The notes under the pieces are model-generated. The model ran no database searches, was not told the origin of the DNA, and saw only the letters and a program-made list of their open reading frames with translations. Positions 41,143-50,277 of a DNA stretch of 64,000 nt are shown here, one piece after another. The DNA comes from Kineosporia mesophila (lineage in GTDB: Bacteria; Actinomycetota; Actinomycetes; Actinomycetales; Kineosporiaceae): NCBI RefSeq assembly GCF_021129235.1, contig NZ_JAJOMA010000010.1:124001-188000 (forward strand). Reading direction: 5' to 3'. The first letter of the stretch is position 1. Every line of letters begins with the position of its first letter. Position numbers and translations under genes: made by a program.

Positions 41143-42948
41143 TCAGCGGTCGGTCTCGGGCCCCGGTTCCCGCAGCGGTGCGAGAGCCCGTGCCAGTCGC
41201 CGGGTCTCGATCGCCTGGGCGAGAAGTACCGCCGACTCCCGTACGGGTGGGTACACGGCCGACAGGTCGCGCTGACTGAAGGGTTCGCCCTCGTCTCCCC
41301 GCGCCATCACGACAACGACGCGCACATCGGGCATCGGCAGTGCGAGCAGGTGCCGCCAGGCCGCCAGGGGAGCGCCCGCCAGCTGCTGCCGCACGATGTC
41401 GGTGTCGTCGATCAGCACCGCCCGCCCGCCCGCGCCGATCTCGGTGATCAGCCAGTGCGTGTCGTTCAGCTCCAGGCGGCGTTCGGCCGGGCGCAGCCCG
41501 ACACCACCGCTGACCCGCCAGAGCGGGCCGTCCGGCACCAGCACGGCGGCGGCGTCGGCGGAGGCCCGCTCGATCACGTCGTCGGCCAGCACCTGCGAGG
41601 TGTCACTGACGCCGTACAGCTCGCTCGTGCGCTCGGCCAGCATCCGGATCAGGTCGCCGGTGCGCAGGGCGGGCTCGCCGTCGGGGCCCGGGCGCAGGCT
41701 CGCGGCGGCCTCGGCGTCCAGCCGGCGCTCGAGGGCGCTGACCGGGAAGCCATAGGGATCAGTGCGCGGGCCCAGCGGGTCGGTGACCAGACCGCGACCG
41801 GGGGTGCGCGGTGAGTTCTCGGCCGGGCCGGTGCGTCGCTGGAACTTGCGCGGCCGGTCACCCAGGCGCTGCATGCGCCGGTTGGCCGCCATGTTGCCGC
41901 TCAGGTTGATGCTGCCGGTCTCCGGCGCCGGCGCGGGACGCCAGCGACTGGGGGCGGACTGACCGTCCTGACCCGCCGGTGCGGCCGGGTTCTGGTCGCG
42001 CTGTGGGGCGGGCCGGTGACCGGTCGGGGGCTGCTCGGAGAACGGGCGCACCACTGGCGAGGAGTACGACAGACCGGCGACCTGGGAGGCGGTCACCTCG
42101 ATCGCCTCGGTCGGCGGACGCGGGATCTGCGGACGCGGGCCCATCGGGCGGTTGCGGTCGTGCTGCGGGCTGCCGAACCGCTCCATCGACTGGGTCTGCT
42201 GCAAGCGGCGGGCCGCGATCTGCTGACCGAGCCGGCCCGTGCTGGGTGACATCGGGCCGGTGGCCGGGGCGTTCGGCTCGACGGGCGCCGGGGGCGCCTT
42301 CTGCACGGCCCTGGCCGCCGCGATGTCGGCCGGGCCGGGAGCCGGGCCGGTCTCGGGCGGCGCGGCCTTCACGGCCGGCTGGCCGGCCTTCGTCCGGGCC
42401 GGACCGGGCCGGGACGCGTTATGGGTGGGCGACGCCGCCGGGGCGACCGAAACGTCTACCATTGTCGGCTTTTCGGTGGATGTGGGAACGGTGGGTACCC
42501 GCACGGTCTCCTCGTCGTCCGCCGCGGAGGAGGCGGGAACCGGAGCGACCGCGGGCCGGGAGACCGGCGGCATCGCACCGGCCGGCTCGACGATGAACTC
42601 GTCCGGGTCGCCGTCGAGCAGTACCCCCACCCCACGGTGCAGCGCCTGCCGGGTGATCGGCAGCGGCACCACGTGGACACCCTCGACCTGCTGCGCCTCG
42701 ACCTGCTCCCACTCCGGCTGATAGCCGGAGATCAGCATGACCGGGATGGCCTGCTCGTCCTCACGCAGTGAGTTGACCGTGTTGACGGCGAGTACCGGGT
42801 CGCCCACGTCGAGCACGAGCACGTCGAAACCCTCGACCTGGGGCAGGTGCTGCTCCAGGTCGTCGGCCGAGCGTTCGTCCACCTCATGCAGATCGGTGAG
42901 CCGCATCCCGAGCGCGAGCGAACGGGAGATGATCAGCAGTCGCGCCAT
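41143..42948 (-). CDS. Receiver-like / proline-rich / GAF-like protein of the tad operon
   Basis: 601 aa, no close family recognised. Residues 1-110 resemble a receiver domain (LLIISRSLALGMRL, VLVLDVGDPVLAV, IPVMLISGY, VHVVPLPITRQAL) but lack the conserved Lys and the second acidic residue of the pocket. Residues 120-380 are Pro/Ala/Arg-rich and disordered. Residues 430-590 look like a GAF domain (RTSELYGVSDTSQVLADDVI, DAAAVLVPDGPLWRVSGG, LPMPDVRVVVVMARGDEGEPF). It lies 6 nt after tadC in the same direction, GAGGGCGG precedes the ATG, and it is last in the operon, so it probably regulates or localises the pilus machine (inference). Confidence 0.75.
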   Translation of the reverse strand: MARLLIISRSLALGMRLTDLHEVDERSADDLEQHLPQVEGFDVLVLDVGDPVLAVNTVNSLREDEQAIPVMLISGYQPEWEQVEAQQVEGVHVVPLPITRQALHRGVGVLLDGDPDEFIVEPAGAMPPVSRPAVAPVPASSAADDEETVRVPTVPTSTEKPTMVDVSVAPAASPTHNASRPGPARTKAGQPAVKAAPPETGPAPGPADIAAARAVQKAPPAPVEPNAPATGPMSPSTGRLGQQIAARRLQQTQSMERFGSPQHDRNRPMGPRPQIPRPPTEAIEVTASQVAGLSYSSPVVRPFSEQPPTGHRPAPQRDQNPAAPAGQDGQSAPSRWRPAPAPETGSINLSGNMAANRRMQRLGDRPRKFQRRTGPAENSPRTPGRGLVTDPLGPRTDPYGFPVSALERRLDAEAAASLRPGPDGEPALRTGDLIRMLAERTSELYGVSDTSQVLADDVIERASADAAAVLVPDGPLWRVSGGVGLRPAERRLELNDTHWLITEIGAGGRAVLIDDTDIVRQQLAGAPLAAWRHLLALPMPDVRVVVVMARGDEGEPFSQRDLSAVYPPVRESAVLLAQAIETRRLARALAPLREPGPETDR

Positions 42949-42954
42949 CCGCCC

Positions 42955-43887
42955 TCACATACCTCGGAACTGTTCGAAGATCTTGATCCCGGCCGGGCCC
43001 ATGACCACGATAAACAAGGCCGGCAGGATGCAGAAAATCAGGGGGAAGAGAATTTTGACCGGCACCTGCTGTGCCTTCTCCTCTGCCCGCTGGCTTCTCT
43101 TGACCCTCATCTCCTTCGACTGCACTCGCAGTACTCCGGCGACGGGGATCCCCAACGTATCGGCCTGAACCATAGCGGCGACGAAGATCCGCAGCTCCTC
43201 GACGTCCGTGCGATCGGCCAGGGCCCTCAAGGCGTCGAGCCTTCCGGTGCCCAGCTGCATCTCCTGGAGCACGCGGAAGAGCTCTTTCGCCAGCGGCCCG
43301 TCACTGCTGCGGGCGACCTGCGCGAGCGCGGCATCAAAGGCCAGACCTGCTTCGACGGAGATCGTGAGCAGGTCGATCGCGTCCGGCAGCTCGCGCCGGA
43401 CGAGCTCCGTGCGGTCGTACCCGACCTGATAGATCCACAACGAGGGAGCGAACCAGCCGAGAGCTGAGAGCCCGCTGAATGTGAGCAGCATCCCACGGAG
43501 CCCTGCTCCGAACAGGGGAGGGAGGGCCAGGCCCAGTAATGCGCCGGTCACCAGGCCCAGGGCCTTCAGTCCTAACACCCGGTCGACGTCCCACCCCGGG
43601 GGGTTACCGGCCAGGTCCAGGCGAACCCGGATCCGCTCGATCCGGCCGTCGGTGGTCAGCTTCCGCCCGGCCCCGGAGAACCGCCGGACGAGCGGCGCGA
43701 CGACCCGCTCGGTGAAGGGCACCTGGAGCTCGGTCCGGCGCAACGGCACCGGCACCGCCCGGAACTTCTCCAGCAGGGCCCGGCGGGTGCGGGCGGCGTG
43801 GCGCTGCTCACCCGTCAGCAGCAGCACGGCGAAGATCCCGGCCAGACCGGCCAGCAGCACGACCAGACCGGCGAGCAGCAGGGTCAT
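42955..43887 (-). CDS. tadC: TadC-like type II secretion F-domain membrane protein
   Basis: 310-aa inner-membrane platform protein of the Tad pilus. T2SSF domain with RRELPDAIDLLTISVEAGLA (two segments), QMQLG-like EMQLGTGRLDALRAL, VAAMVQADTLGIPVAGVLRVQSKEMR and a C-terminal helix KILFPLIFCILPALFIVVM. An N-terminal helix and a central pair of helices complete the topology. It overlaps tadB by 4 bp. TadB and TadC are thought to work with the ATPase TadA to assemble the pilus. Confidence 0.92.
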   Translation of the reverse strand: MTLLLAGLVVLLAGLAGIFAVLLLTGEQRHAARTRRALLEKFRAVPVPLRRTELQVPFTERVVAPLVRRFSGAGRKLTTDGRIERIRVRLDLAGNPPGWDVDRVLGLKALGLVTGALLGLALPPLFGAGLRGMLLTFSGLSALGWFAPSLWIYQVGYDRTELVRRELPDAIDLLTISVEAGLAFDAALAQVARSSDGPLAKELFRVLQEMQLGTGRLDALRALADRTDVEELRIFVAAMVQADTLGIPVAGVLRVQSKEMRVKRSQRAEEKAQQVPVKILFPLIFCILPALFIVVMGPAGIKIFEQFRGM

Positions 43888-44876
43888 ACGTCCACCCGGA
43901 TCACCTTGGACATCCAGAACCCGCCGACGGCCAGCGAGAACACCCCGAACCCGAGCAGCGCGAGGCCCAGCGGGGTGCTGAACAGCGGATCGATGTACTC
44001 CGGCCGGGCCACCATCAGGTAGAGGGCGAACACCACCGGCAGCGCGGCCAGGATGATCCCCGAGAGCTTGCCCTCGGCCGACAGCGCCGCCACCTGACGG
44101 CGCAGGCGCTCGCGTTCGCGCAGGGTCTCCGCGACCGAGCCGAGCAGTTCGGCCAGGTTGCCGCCGACCTCGCGCTGGATCCGGATGGCCATGACCACCC
44201 AGGAGAAGTCCCGGCTGTTCGTACGGGTGGCGATCCCGTCCAGCGCGTCCTCGGCCGGCATCCCCAGCCGGGTCTCGATCAGGGCCCGGCTGAACTCGCC
44301 ACGGATCGGGGCGTGCGACTCACGCACCACCGAGTCGATGGCCTGCGGGAGCGAGTAGCCCACGGCCAGGCCGCCGGCCAGCAGTTGCAGCGTGTCGGGC
44401 AGCTGGGCCAGGAACCGGGCCTCGCGCCGGGCCTTCGCCGCCAGCAGCACCCCCCACGGCACGACCAGGCCGAGGAACAGGCCGGCCACGGCGGCGGCCG
44501 GGCGGCCCCGGGCGATCACGGCGAGCAGCAGCGCGGTGCCGACCGCGGCGCTGACGTGCAGCAGCATCCACTCGCCGGTGCGCAGGGGCAGCCCGGCCGA
44601 CTCCAGCCGGGCGTCCAGCGCGCGGTCGACCCGGCCGGTGCGGGCCACGCGGTCCATCAGCCCGACCGCCGAACGGGTCAGCGGGCCGTCGCCCAGACCG
44701 GACGAGCCGGCGTCGAGGGCGGGCGCCGGTCCCGGGCGGCGGGAGGCCGCCGAGTAGACCGAGATCCGCCGCAGCACCTCCGTCTCCTGCCGTCCGGCGC
44801 CGGTCAGGGCACCGACGGTCAGGAAGATCAGGAGGGCGAGGGCGGCGAAGAGCAGCAGCAGACCGATGAGCATCAC
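43884..44876 (-). CDS. tadB: TadB-like type II secretion F-domain membrane protein
   Basis: 330 aa. N-terminal helix LLLLFAALALLIFLTVGAL, paired central helices, T2SSF domain with LPDTLQLLAGGLAVGYSLPQ, MPAEDALDGIATRTNSRDFSW and IQREVGGNLAELLGSVAETLRERERLRR (read as shorter pieces: VGGNLAELL, LRERERLRRQ), then C-terminal helices. Membrane platform partner of TadC and TadA. Overlaps tadA by 4 bp (start) and tadC (stop), so the genes are tightly coupled. Confidence 0.92.
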   Translation of the reverse strand: MMLIGLLLLFAALALLIFLTVGALTGAGRQETEVLRRISVYSAASRRPGPAPALDAGSSGLGDGPLTRSAVGLMDRVARTGRVDRALDARLESAGLPLRTGEWMLLHVSAAVGTALLLAVIARGRPAAAVAGLFLGLVVPWGVLLAAKARREARFLAQLPDTLQLLAGGLAVGYSLPQAIDSVVRESHAPIRGEFSRALIETRLGMPAEDALDGIATRTNSRDFSWVVMAIRIQREVGGNLAELLGSVAETLRERERLRRQVAALSAEGKLSGIILAALPVVFALYLMVARPEYIDPLFSTPLGLALLGFGVFSLAVGGFWMSKVIRVDV

Positions 44877-46222
44877 GGGGCGTCCCCCTCGAAGGCATCC
44901 AGATCGAGGTGGACACCCGCGCGGGACAGCTTCTCCCGGAAGGCCGGGAACACACCGGTCCAGCGCAGCCCGCCCCCGGCGTAGTCGTAGCGGAACAGGT
45001 CCTGCAGGATGATCAGGTCGTTCTCCAGACCCCTCACCTCGGCCACCCCGGTGATGCGGCGGGTGCCGTCGGGGAAGCGGGCCTGCTGCACGATCAGGTC
45101 GATCGCGCTCGACACCTGCTCGCGGATCGCCTTGACCGGCAGGTCCATCCCGGCCATCAGCACCATCGTCTCGACCCGGGACAGCACGTCGCGCGGGGTG
45201 TTGGCGTGCACCGTGCAGATCGAGCCGTCGTGGCCCACATTCATCGCCTGGAGCATGTCCAGCGCGGCGGCGTCGCGGATCTCGCCGACGATGATCCGGT
45301 CGGGCCGCATCCGCAGCGCGTTACGCACCAGCTGGCGGATCGAGATCTCGCCCTTGCCCTCGATGTTCGGCGGCCGTGACTCCAGGCGCAGCACGTGGTC
45401 CTGGTGCAGCTGGAGCTCGGCGGCGTCCTCGATCGTGACCACTCGCTCGGTCGGCGGGATGAAGCCCGAGAGCACGTTCAGCGTGGTCGTCTTGCCCGCC
45501 CCGGTACCGCCGCTGACCAGGATGTTCAGCCGGCCACGCACACACGTCGCGAGCACCCCGGCGACCTCCCGCGTCAGTGTGCCGAACTGGATCAGGTCGT
45601 CCACCTCGAACGGGTCGGCCGCGAACTTCCGGATCGTCAGCAGCGACCCGTCCACCGCCAGCGGCGGGATGATCGCGTTGACCCGGCTGCCGTCCTGCAA
45701 CCGCGCGTCCACCATCGGGCTCGCCTCGTCGACCCGCCGCCCGACCCGCCCGACGATCTTGTCGATGGTGCGCCGCAGGTGCGCCTCGTCGGCGAAACGG
45801 CCGTCCACCGGGAAAATCTGGCCCCGGCGCTCGATGTAGATCTGGTCCGGCCCGTTGACCATGATCTCGGTGATCTCCGGGTCGCGCAGGTAGGGCTCGA
45901 CCGGGCCGTAACCCAGGATGTCGTCGGCGATCTCCTGCGCGATGCGGGCGCGGTCGGTCACCGTCAGCGGGATCTGCCCGGCCTGCAACACCTCCTGCAG
46001 GGTGGTCCGCACCCGCTGCTCCAGCTCGGGCTGGCTCAGCCGGGAGTCGTAGAGCTTCGGGCCCAGGCTCTCCAGCAGCGTGACGTGCACGGTGCGGCGC
46101 AGGTCGGCGAACGGGTCGGCCCGGCGGCGCGGACGCGGTGCCTGCGGCCGGGACGTGCGCCCGGCGGGCGTCAGGTCGGTGCGCTCCAGCCGGGCCTGGG
46201 CCAGACGGTCGGCCAGGCTCAT
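44873..46222 (-). CDS. tadA: TadA/CpaF secretion ATPase
   Basis: 449-aa cytoplasmic hexameric ATPase that powers pilus assembly. N-terminal domain with VTDRARIAQEIADDILGYG and EIMVNGPDQIYIERRG; Walker A in ILVSGGTGAGKTTTLNVL; Asp box VTIEDAAELQL; Walker B DRIIVGEIRD; His box DGSICTVHANTP. All catalytic motifs are intact. Overlaps cpaE and tadB by 4 bp each. Confidence 0.96.
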   Translation of the reverse strand: MSLADRLAQARLERTDLTPAGRTSRPQAPRPRRRADPFADLRRTVHVTLLESLGPKLYDSRLSQPELEQRVRTTLQEVLQAGQIPLTVTDRARIAQEIADDILGYGPVEPYLRDPEITEIMVNGPDQIYIERRGQIFPVDGRFADEAHLRRTIDKIVGRVGRRVDEASPMVDARLQDGSRVNAIIPPLAVDGSLLTIRKFAADPFEVDDLIQFGTLTREVAGVLATCVRGRLNILVSGGTGAGKTTTLNVLSGFIPPTERVVTIEDAAELQLHQDHVLRLESRPPNIEGKGEISIRQLVRNALRMRPDRIIVGEIRDAAALDMLQAMNVGHDGSICTVHANTPRDVLSRVETMVLMAGMDLPVKAIREQVSSAIDLIVQQARFPDGTRRITGVAEVRGLENDLIILQDLFRYDYAGGGLRWTGVFPAFREKLSRAGVHLDLDAFEGDAP

Positions 46223-47382
46223 CGCAGGAACCGTCGCCGTCGGGGCCGCCGCTGTGCCCCGACCCCGATCACCTCGTCCTGCGCGAACTGGGCGATCGCC
46301 TGGCTGACGGGGTGCCGAGGGTCGTCCTGCACGATCGGCACGCCCCGGTTCACCGAGGCCGGCACGTCGCGTGAGCTGGGGATCTGCCCGGCCAGGGGCA
46401 TCACCGCGGTCTTCTCCACCTCGGCGTGACTGATGCCCACCCGGGAGTCGGAGCGGTTCAGCACCAGCCGCAGCCGGTCGCGGGGATACCCCAGCTCGAT
46501 CAGGGTCTCCACAGTGATCTTCAGCGTCTTCAGGGCCGGTACGTCGGGAGTGACGATCAGGGTGATCAGGTCGGAGACGTCGAGGGCCGCCAGCACCTGA
46601 TCGTCGAACGCGGGTGGGGTGTCGACCACGACGTAGTCGAACTCGTCGCGCAGCACGTCGAGCAGGTGCGCGATGAGTTTCGGCGAAATCGATTCCGCCG
46701 TGCCCGGTTCGGTCGGCGCGACGATCGCGCTGAGCCCGGCCGAGTGCTGGGTGAGGATCGCCGCGACCGCCGAGGAGTCGATGTCGCCGCCCAGCGGCAC
46801 CGCGTCGGCGATGGTGTGGGCGGGGAACAGCTGCATCGCGATGGCGACGTCGCCGAAGGCCAGGTCGAGGTCGACCACACAGACCCGGCGATGGCCCCGG
46901 TCGGCCAGCGTGGCCGCGAGATTGACCGCCAGCACGGTCTTCCCGGAGCCGCCCTTGGCCGCGAACACCGTCAGCACGCGGCCGCGCCGGGTGCCCGCCT
47001 TCTCCGGGAGCGGCTGGTCGGGCCCGGGGGAGCGGTTCAGGCTGCGCCGCAGCTCGGTGCGCAGCTGAAGACTGTCGCGGTGGTCGATCACCGCGGACAT
47101 CCGCGCGCGCAGGGCCTCTTGCAGCAGCGGCGTGGTGATCTCGTGCCGCACCAGGATCACCTCCACCCCGGGCCGGTGGGCCCGGGTGAAGTGCGCGACC
47201 TCGAACGCCTCGTCGTCGGCCAGATCGGGCCCGAGTACCAGGGTGTCGTCGTCGGACATCACCTCCACGTGGTCGCGCAGGTCCACGACCTCGCTGAACA
47301 CCGGCCCGACGCTGCCGCTGTCGACGGCCAGCGCGGCCCCGACCGGGGGATGCGGGTCGAAGAAGACCGCCGTGCCGCGCAT
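46219..47382 (-). CDS. cpaE: CpaE/TadZ-like pilus localisation ATPase
   Basis: 387 aa. Residues 1-125 are an atypical receiver-like domain; residues 135-370 are a MinD/ParA-type ATPase with deviant Walker A VFAAKGGSGKTVLAVNLA, VCVVDLDLAFGDVAIAM, YVVVDTPPAFDDQVLAAL and LVLNRSDSRVG. TadZ/CpaE proteins position the Tad machine at the cell pole. The C-terminus is Arg-rich (RRPRRRRFLR). ATG overlaps the cpaB stop by one base. Confidence 0.93.
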   Translation of the reverse strand: MRGTAVFFDPHPPVGAALAVDSGSVGPVFSEVVDLRDHVEVMSDDDTLVLGPDLADDEAFEVAHFTRAHRPGVEVILVRHEITTPLLQEALRARMSAVIDHRDSLQLRTELRRSLNRSPGPDQPLPEKAGTRRGRVLTVFAAKGGSGKTVLAVNLAATLADRGHRRVCVVDLDLAFGDVAIAMQLFPAHTIADAVPLGGDIDSSAVAAILTQHSAGLSAIVAPTEPGTAESISPKLIAHLLDVLRDEFDYVVVDTPPAFDDQVLAALDVSDLITLIVTPDVPALKTLKITVETLIELGYPRDRLRLVLNRSDSRVGISHAEVEKTAVMPLAGQIPSSRDVPASVNRGVPIVQDDPRHPVSQAIAQFAQDEVIGVGAQRRPRRRRFLR

Positions 47383-48071
47383 CAGTCGTTCCTCTGGTCG
47401 GAGGTCACGTCGCGGCTGGGGATGACGGCGAAGTACAGCAGCTGCTGGCGCCCCACGGCCCCGATGACGGCCTGCGCCACCTTCGGGCTCACCGACAGCC
47501 CGACGACCGAGGAGGGCACGGTGCCGGAGCCGACGCGGTTGGTCCCGTCCGGCCCGGCGGCCCCCGATTCCCGCAGCGTGCCGCCGATCGAGATCACCCG
47601 GGCCTGCCGGACCAGTTGCTGGGCCTGCCCGTCGGCGTCCAGGTAGTAGATGCGCACCATCGACCCGATCCCGAGCAGGCTGACCGCCCGGTTGGGATCT
47701 TGCAGCAACACGTCGACGCCGAGTTCGCCCTGGTGGATGGCGGCTTCGGCCTGGGCGCCGGGGCGCCCGAGATCGCGGGTGTCGAGCGTGGTGCCCTCGA
47801 GGATGTCGGTCAGGGCGGCCCGCCCGGTCGCCGCGTCCGGGTCGGTGACGCTCGTGGTCGGCTCGTCGCGCACGCGCATCTCCCGCGTGGTCAGGTCACC
47901 GGCGGCGATCGTGGTGCCCTGCGCGATCTTCCGGGCCGCGACCAGGTAGAGCGCGGTGGCCTCGTCGCCGGCCGCGCGCTCGTCCGCCTGCCGCACGTAG
48001 ACCGCGACCAGGGCGGTGCCGACCGCGGCCAGCAGGACCGACGTGATCAGGAGAAGTGTGCGTCGTCCCAT
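47382..48071 (-). CDS. cpaB: CpaB/RcpC-like Flp pilus assembly protein (SAF domain)
   Basis: 229 aa. One N-terminal helix (LLLITSVLLAAVGTALVAVYV), a SAF domain (VAARKIAQGTTIAAGDLTTREM) and the RcpC-like C-terminal part (SLLGIGSMVRIYYLD, LSVSPKVAQAVIGAV). In Gram-positives it likely acts outside the membrane in pilus assembly. ATG 48071 has GGCAGGG nearby and gives the usual MGRRTLLL start; an in-frame ATG at 48170 would overlap tadG. Confidence 0.9.
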   Translation of the reverse strand: MGRRTLLLITSVLLAAVGTALVAVYVRQADERAAGDEATALYLVAARKIAQGTTIAAGDLTTREMRVRDEPTTSVTDPDAATGRAALTDILEGTTLDTRDLGRPGAQAEAAIHQGELGVDVLLQDPNRAVSLLGIGSMVRIYYLDADGQAQQLVRQARVISIGGTLRESGAAGPDGTNRVGSGTVPSSVVGLSVSPKVAQAVIGAVGRQQLLYFAVIPSRDVTSDQRND

Positions 48072-48166
48072 CCCTGCCCGTCCCGTCGTTTCTGTTCGTC
48101 GGGATGGCAGTCTGTCGCATCCCGGATCCGTGGAAGTGCTGTGCTGTAGCGGTGCGATGGTGGCGC

Positions 48167-49777
48167 TCACCCCGGCCGGCTGTCCAAATCACTGGTCAGG
48201 AGAGCTTCTTTGGGCATGCCGGAACCCAGGTAAGGGCCCACCGAGCCCGAGCCGGACACCACGGCCGGGAGGTATCCGGGATCGATCACGTACCCCTCCA
48301 GTCCTGTGAGATACCCCTGTTCCCAGAGAAGTCCCCGGCCGGGGGAGTCGCCGTCGATCCAGATATACCGGAAAGACGTTATTTTTTCTAAGTTTTCGTC
48401 GTCCATCACCGGAAGTACGGCCAGGCGGTGGCTACGCACCGCGGCCGCGGTGATCCAGCCCCGTTCGGTGGGGCTCGCCGTGCTGCCGCGTTGCAGAAGA
48501 GACTTGAGGGACGACACGCTCCCGTAGCGCTGATCGATCAGGTGGGCGCTCCTGAACAGGTCGGTGGCGTCCACGTTCGGGTACCCGTTCGTGGTCAGGG
48601 TGCCGTGGCCGGTGTCGCCGATGAGACGACCCGGACGGTTGCCCTCGCTCTGGAGCAGTCCCTTCGTCAGTGCGTCCGAGATCTCCGGTGTGGAAGTGAG
48701 GTTCAGGAGGCTGTCGAGTACCGGCGGCGTGGGGCCGGAGCGGATGCTCCGCTCGAGATCGCCGACGTTGAGGATCGGGAGCGGGCTGTCGCAGGTGATC
48801 GGGTCGGTCGCGGGTGGGCTGCCGGTGTAGGTGAGGGTGAGGGGGGCGGTGGTGAAAATGGTGGACGAGCGTCCCCGGCGTCCGTGGGCCCGGATCTCCA
48901 CCGTGGACCCGGGCTCACCCGGTGGGACGGTGATCCGGTACGTCCGCCACCCCGTGCGCACCGCGACCATCGAGCGTTCGGTGCCCCCGGGCGTCCTCCC
49001 TTCAAAACTCACACCCCGCAGTCGTGACCAGGAGCTGGAGGTCAGGGTGACGGACGCGTCGGCCCCGGTGGCGGGAACACCGTCGGGGAAGCGGGTGCGC
49101 AGGGTGAGGCGAACGGGGGACGAGGTGCCTGTGGACGCGGAGAGGCTTCCGGATTCCTCGGTGAGGGCCGGTTCCCCGGCGATGCAGAAGGTCCCCCGGG
49201 CCACGTCGTCCGGCGTGAGGGCGAAGGGCAGCAGCCCCGATCCGAGCGGTGTGCCGACCCGGGCCGTGGCCGAACGCTGGATCTTCGCCGAGTCGAACCC
49301 GAGCACCCCGGCCAGGCCGAACTGCACGGTGGCGGGCGGCAGCAGGACGCGCAGGGCCTGACTCGGGGTGGACAGGTCGCTCACCACGTCCGAGGCCGTG
49401 ACCGCGCCGTCCGCGTCGGGGTCGGCGAAGAAGGTGAGCTCGCCGTTGGTGGGGTCGCCGTCGGTCCACTGGGCCGCCGTGATCCCGCCCGCCGGGCACA
49501 GGTCACCGGTCTCCTCGCCGGAGGCGCAGACGGCGGACAGTGTGGTGGTGAGCTGATCGATCGCCCCCTCCGGCTCGTTGATCACCGGCAGCCCCTTGGC
49601 CCCCGCGAGTGCCAGGCGGTCGGCCAGCGACTGTAAATCGTTCTGCCGCAGATGGGCCTGGCCCAGGTCGACCGCCAGGGCCGCGATGCCGAGCAGGAAC
49701 GTCGAGACGGCCAGCGTGACCACGATCGCGATCACCCCCGATTCGGGCCGGGACACGTGGAGAATCGGCACGGCCAT
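48167..49777 (-). CDS. tadG: TadG-like pilus assembly protein
   Basis: 536 aa. Starts with a TadE/TadG-type pseudopilin helix (ESGVIAIVVTLAVSTFLLGI AALAVDLGQ in pieces) and the QNDLQSLADRLALAGAKGLP segment typical of Tad_N/TadG (putative Flp pilus-assembly) proteins. The rest is a long extracytoplasmic region with beta-rich stretches (SSPVRLTLRTRFPDG, TYRITVPPGEPGSTVEI) and no known enzyme motif. It is probably a large minor pilin or tip/adhesion component. ATG overlaps the tadE stop by one base. Confidence 0.85.
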   Translation of the reverse strand: MAVPILHVSRPESGVIAIVVTLAVSTFLLGIAALAVDLGQAHLRQNDLQSLADRLALAGAKGLPVINEPEGAIDQLTTTLSAVCASGEETGDLCPAGGITAAQWTDGDPTNGELTFFADPDADGAVTASDVVSDLSTPSQALRVLLPPATVQFGLAGVLGFDSAKIQRSATARVGTPLGSGLLPFALTPDDVARGTFCIAGEPALTEESGSLSASTGTSSPVRLTLRTRFPDGVPATGADASVTLTSSSWSRLRGVSFEGRTPGGTERSMVAVRTGWRTYRITVPPGEPGSTVEIRAHGRRGRSSTIFTTAPLTLTYTGSPPATDPITCDSPLPILNVGDLERSIRSGPTPPVLDSLLNLTSTPEISDALTKGLLQSEGNRPGRLIGDTGHGTLTTNGYPNVDATDLFRSAHLIDQRYGSVSSLKSLLQRGSTASPTERGWITAAAVRSHRLAVLPVMDDENLEKITSFRYIWIDGDSPGRGLLWEQGYLTGLEGYVIDPGYLPAVVSGSGSVGPYLGSGMPKEALLTSDLDSRPG

Positions 49778-50247
49778 CAGCTTCCGCAGCCGGTGAGGTC
49801 GGCGCTCAGCACGCTCTGCACGGTCGCGGTGGAGCTGCGCGTGATCGTGCTGGGGAAGGGGATGAGGGGGATGCCGATGTCGAACGGCCTGTAGGTGGCT
49901 GTGACCCGTACCTGGCCGAGGATCCGCTCGGGAACCGTGGTGACCGTGCTGTCGTCGCGCAGCCATTCCAGCTGCACGCTGCTGACATCGGCCGGGCTGA
50001 GCCCGTTCTCGCTGACCTCCCGGGTGAGGAGCCGGTCGAGGGCGGCGCAGTCGGTGATACCGGTCGACGCGTTGCGGCTGGTCTCGTCGAGCGCGGCGCC
50101 GAACGACTGGAGCTGGAAGAGCCCGTAGCCGTACTGGATCACGCCGAACAGGAACAACAGGAGAAGCGGCAGCACCAGGGCGAACTCGACGGCGACGGCG
50201 CCCTGGTCGGCCGTGGTCACGGCGTTCTTGGGTTCTGCGAGGCGCAC
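49777..50247 (-). CDS. tadE: TadE-like minor pseudopilin
   Basis: 156 aa. The TadE motif DQGAVAVEFALVLPLLLLFL (Gly before the helix, Glu at +5) near residue 15 marks a pseudopilin, followed by GVIQYGYGLFQLQSFGAALDE and a ~100-residue extracytoplasmic domain. GGGAGG lies about 6 nt before GTG 50247; a longer GTG start at 50277 is possible. First gene of the tad operon; the promoter should be in 50250-50440. Confidence 0.88.
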   Translation of the reverse strand: MRLAEPKNAVTTADQGAVAVEFALVLPLLLLFLFGVIQYGYGLFQLQSFGAALDETSRNASTGITDCAALDRLLTREVSENGLSPADVSSVQLEWLRDDSTVTTVPERILGQVRVTATYRPFDIGIPLIPFPSTITRSSTATVQSVLSADLTGCGS

Positions 50248-50277
50248 CACGACCCTCCCTGCCCGATCCGTGCTCAC

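Noticed and set aside
37372-50247. The tad locus as a recently acquired mobile island
   Set aside because: No integrase, tRNA, direct repeats or IS sequences are visible and base composition by eye matches the flanks, so the insertion, if it is one, is old.
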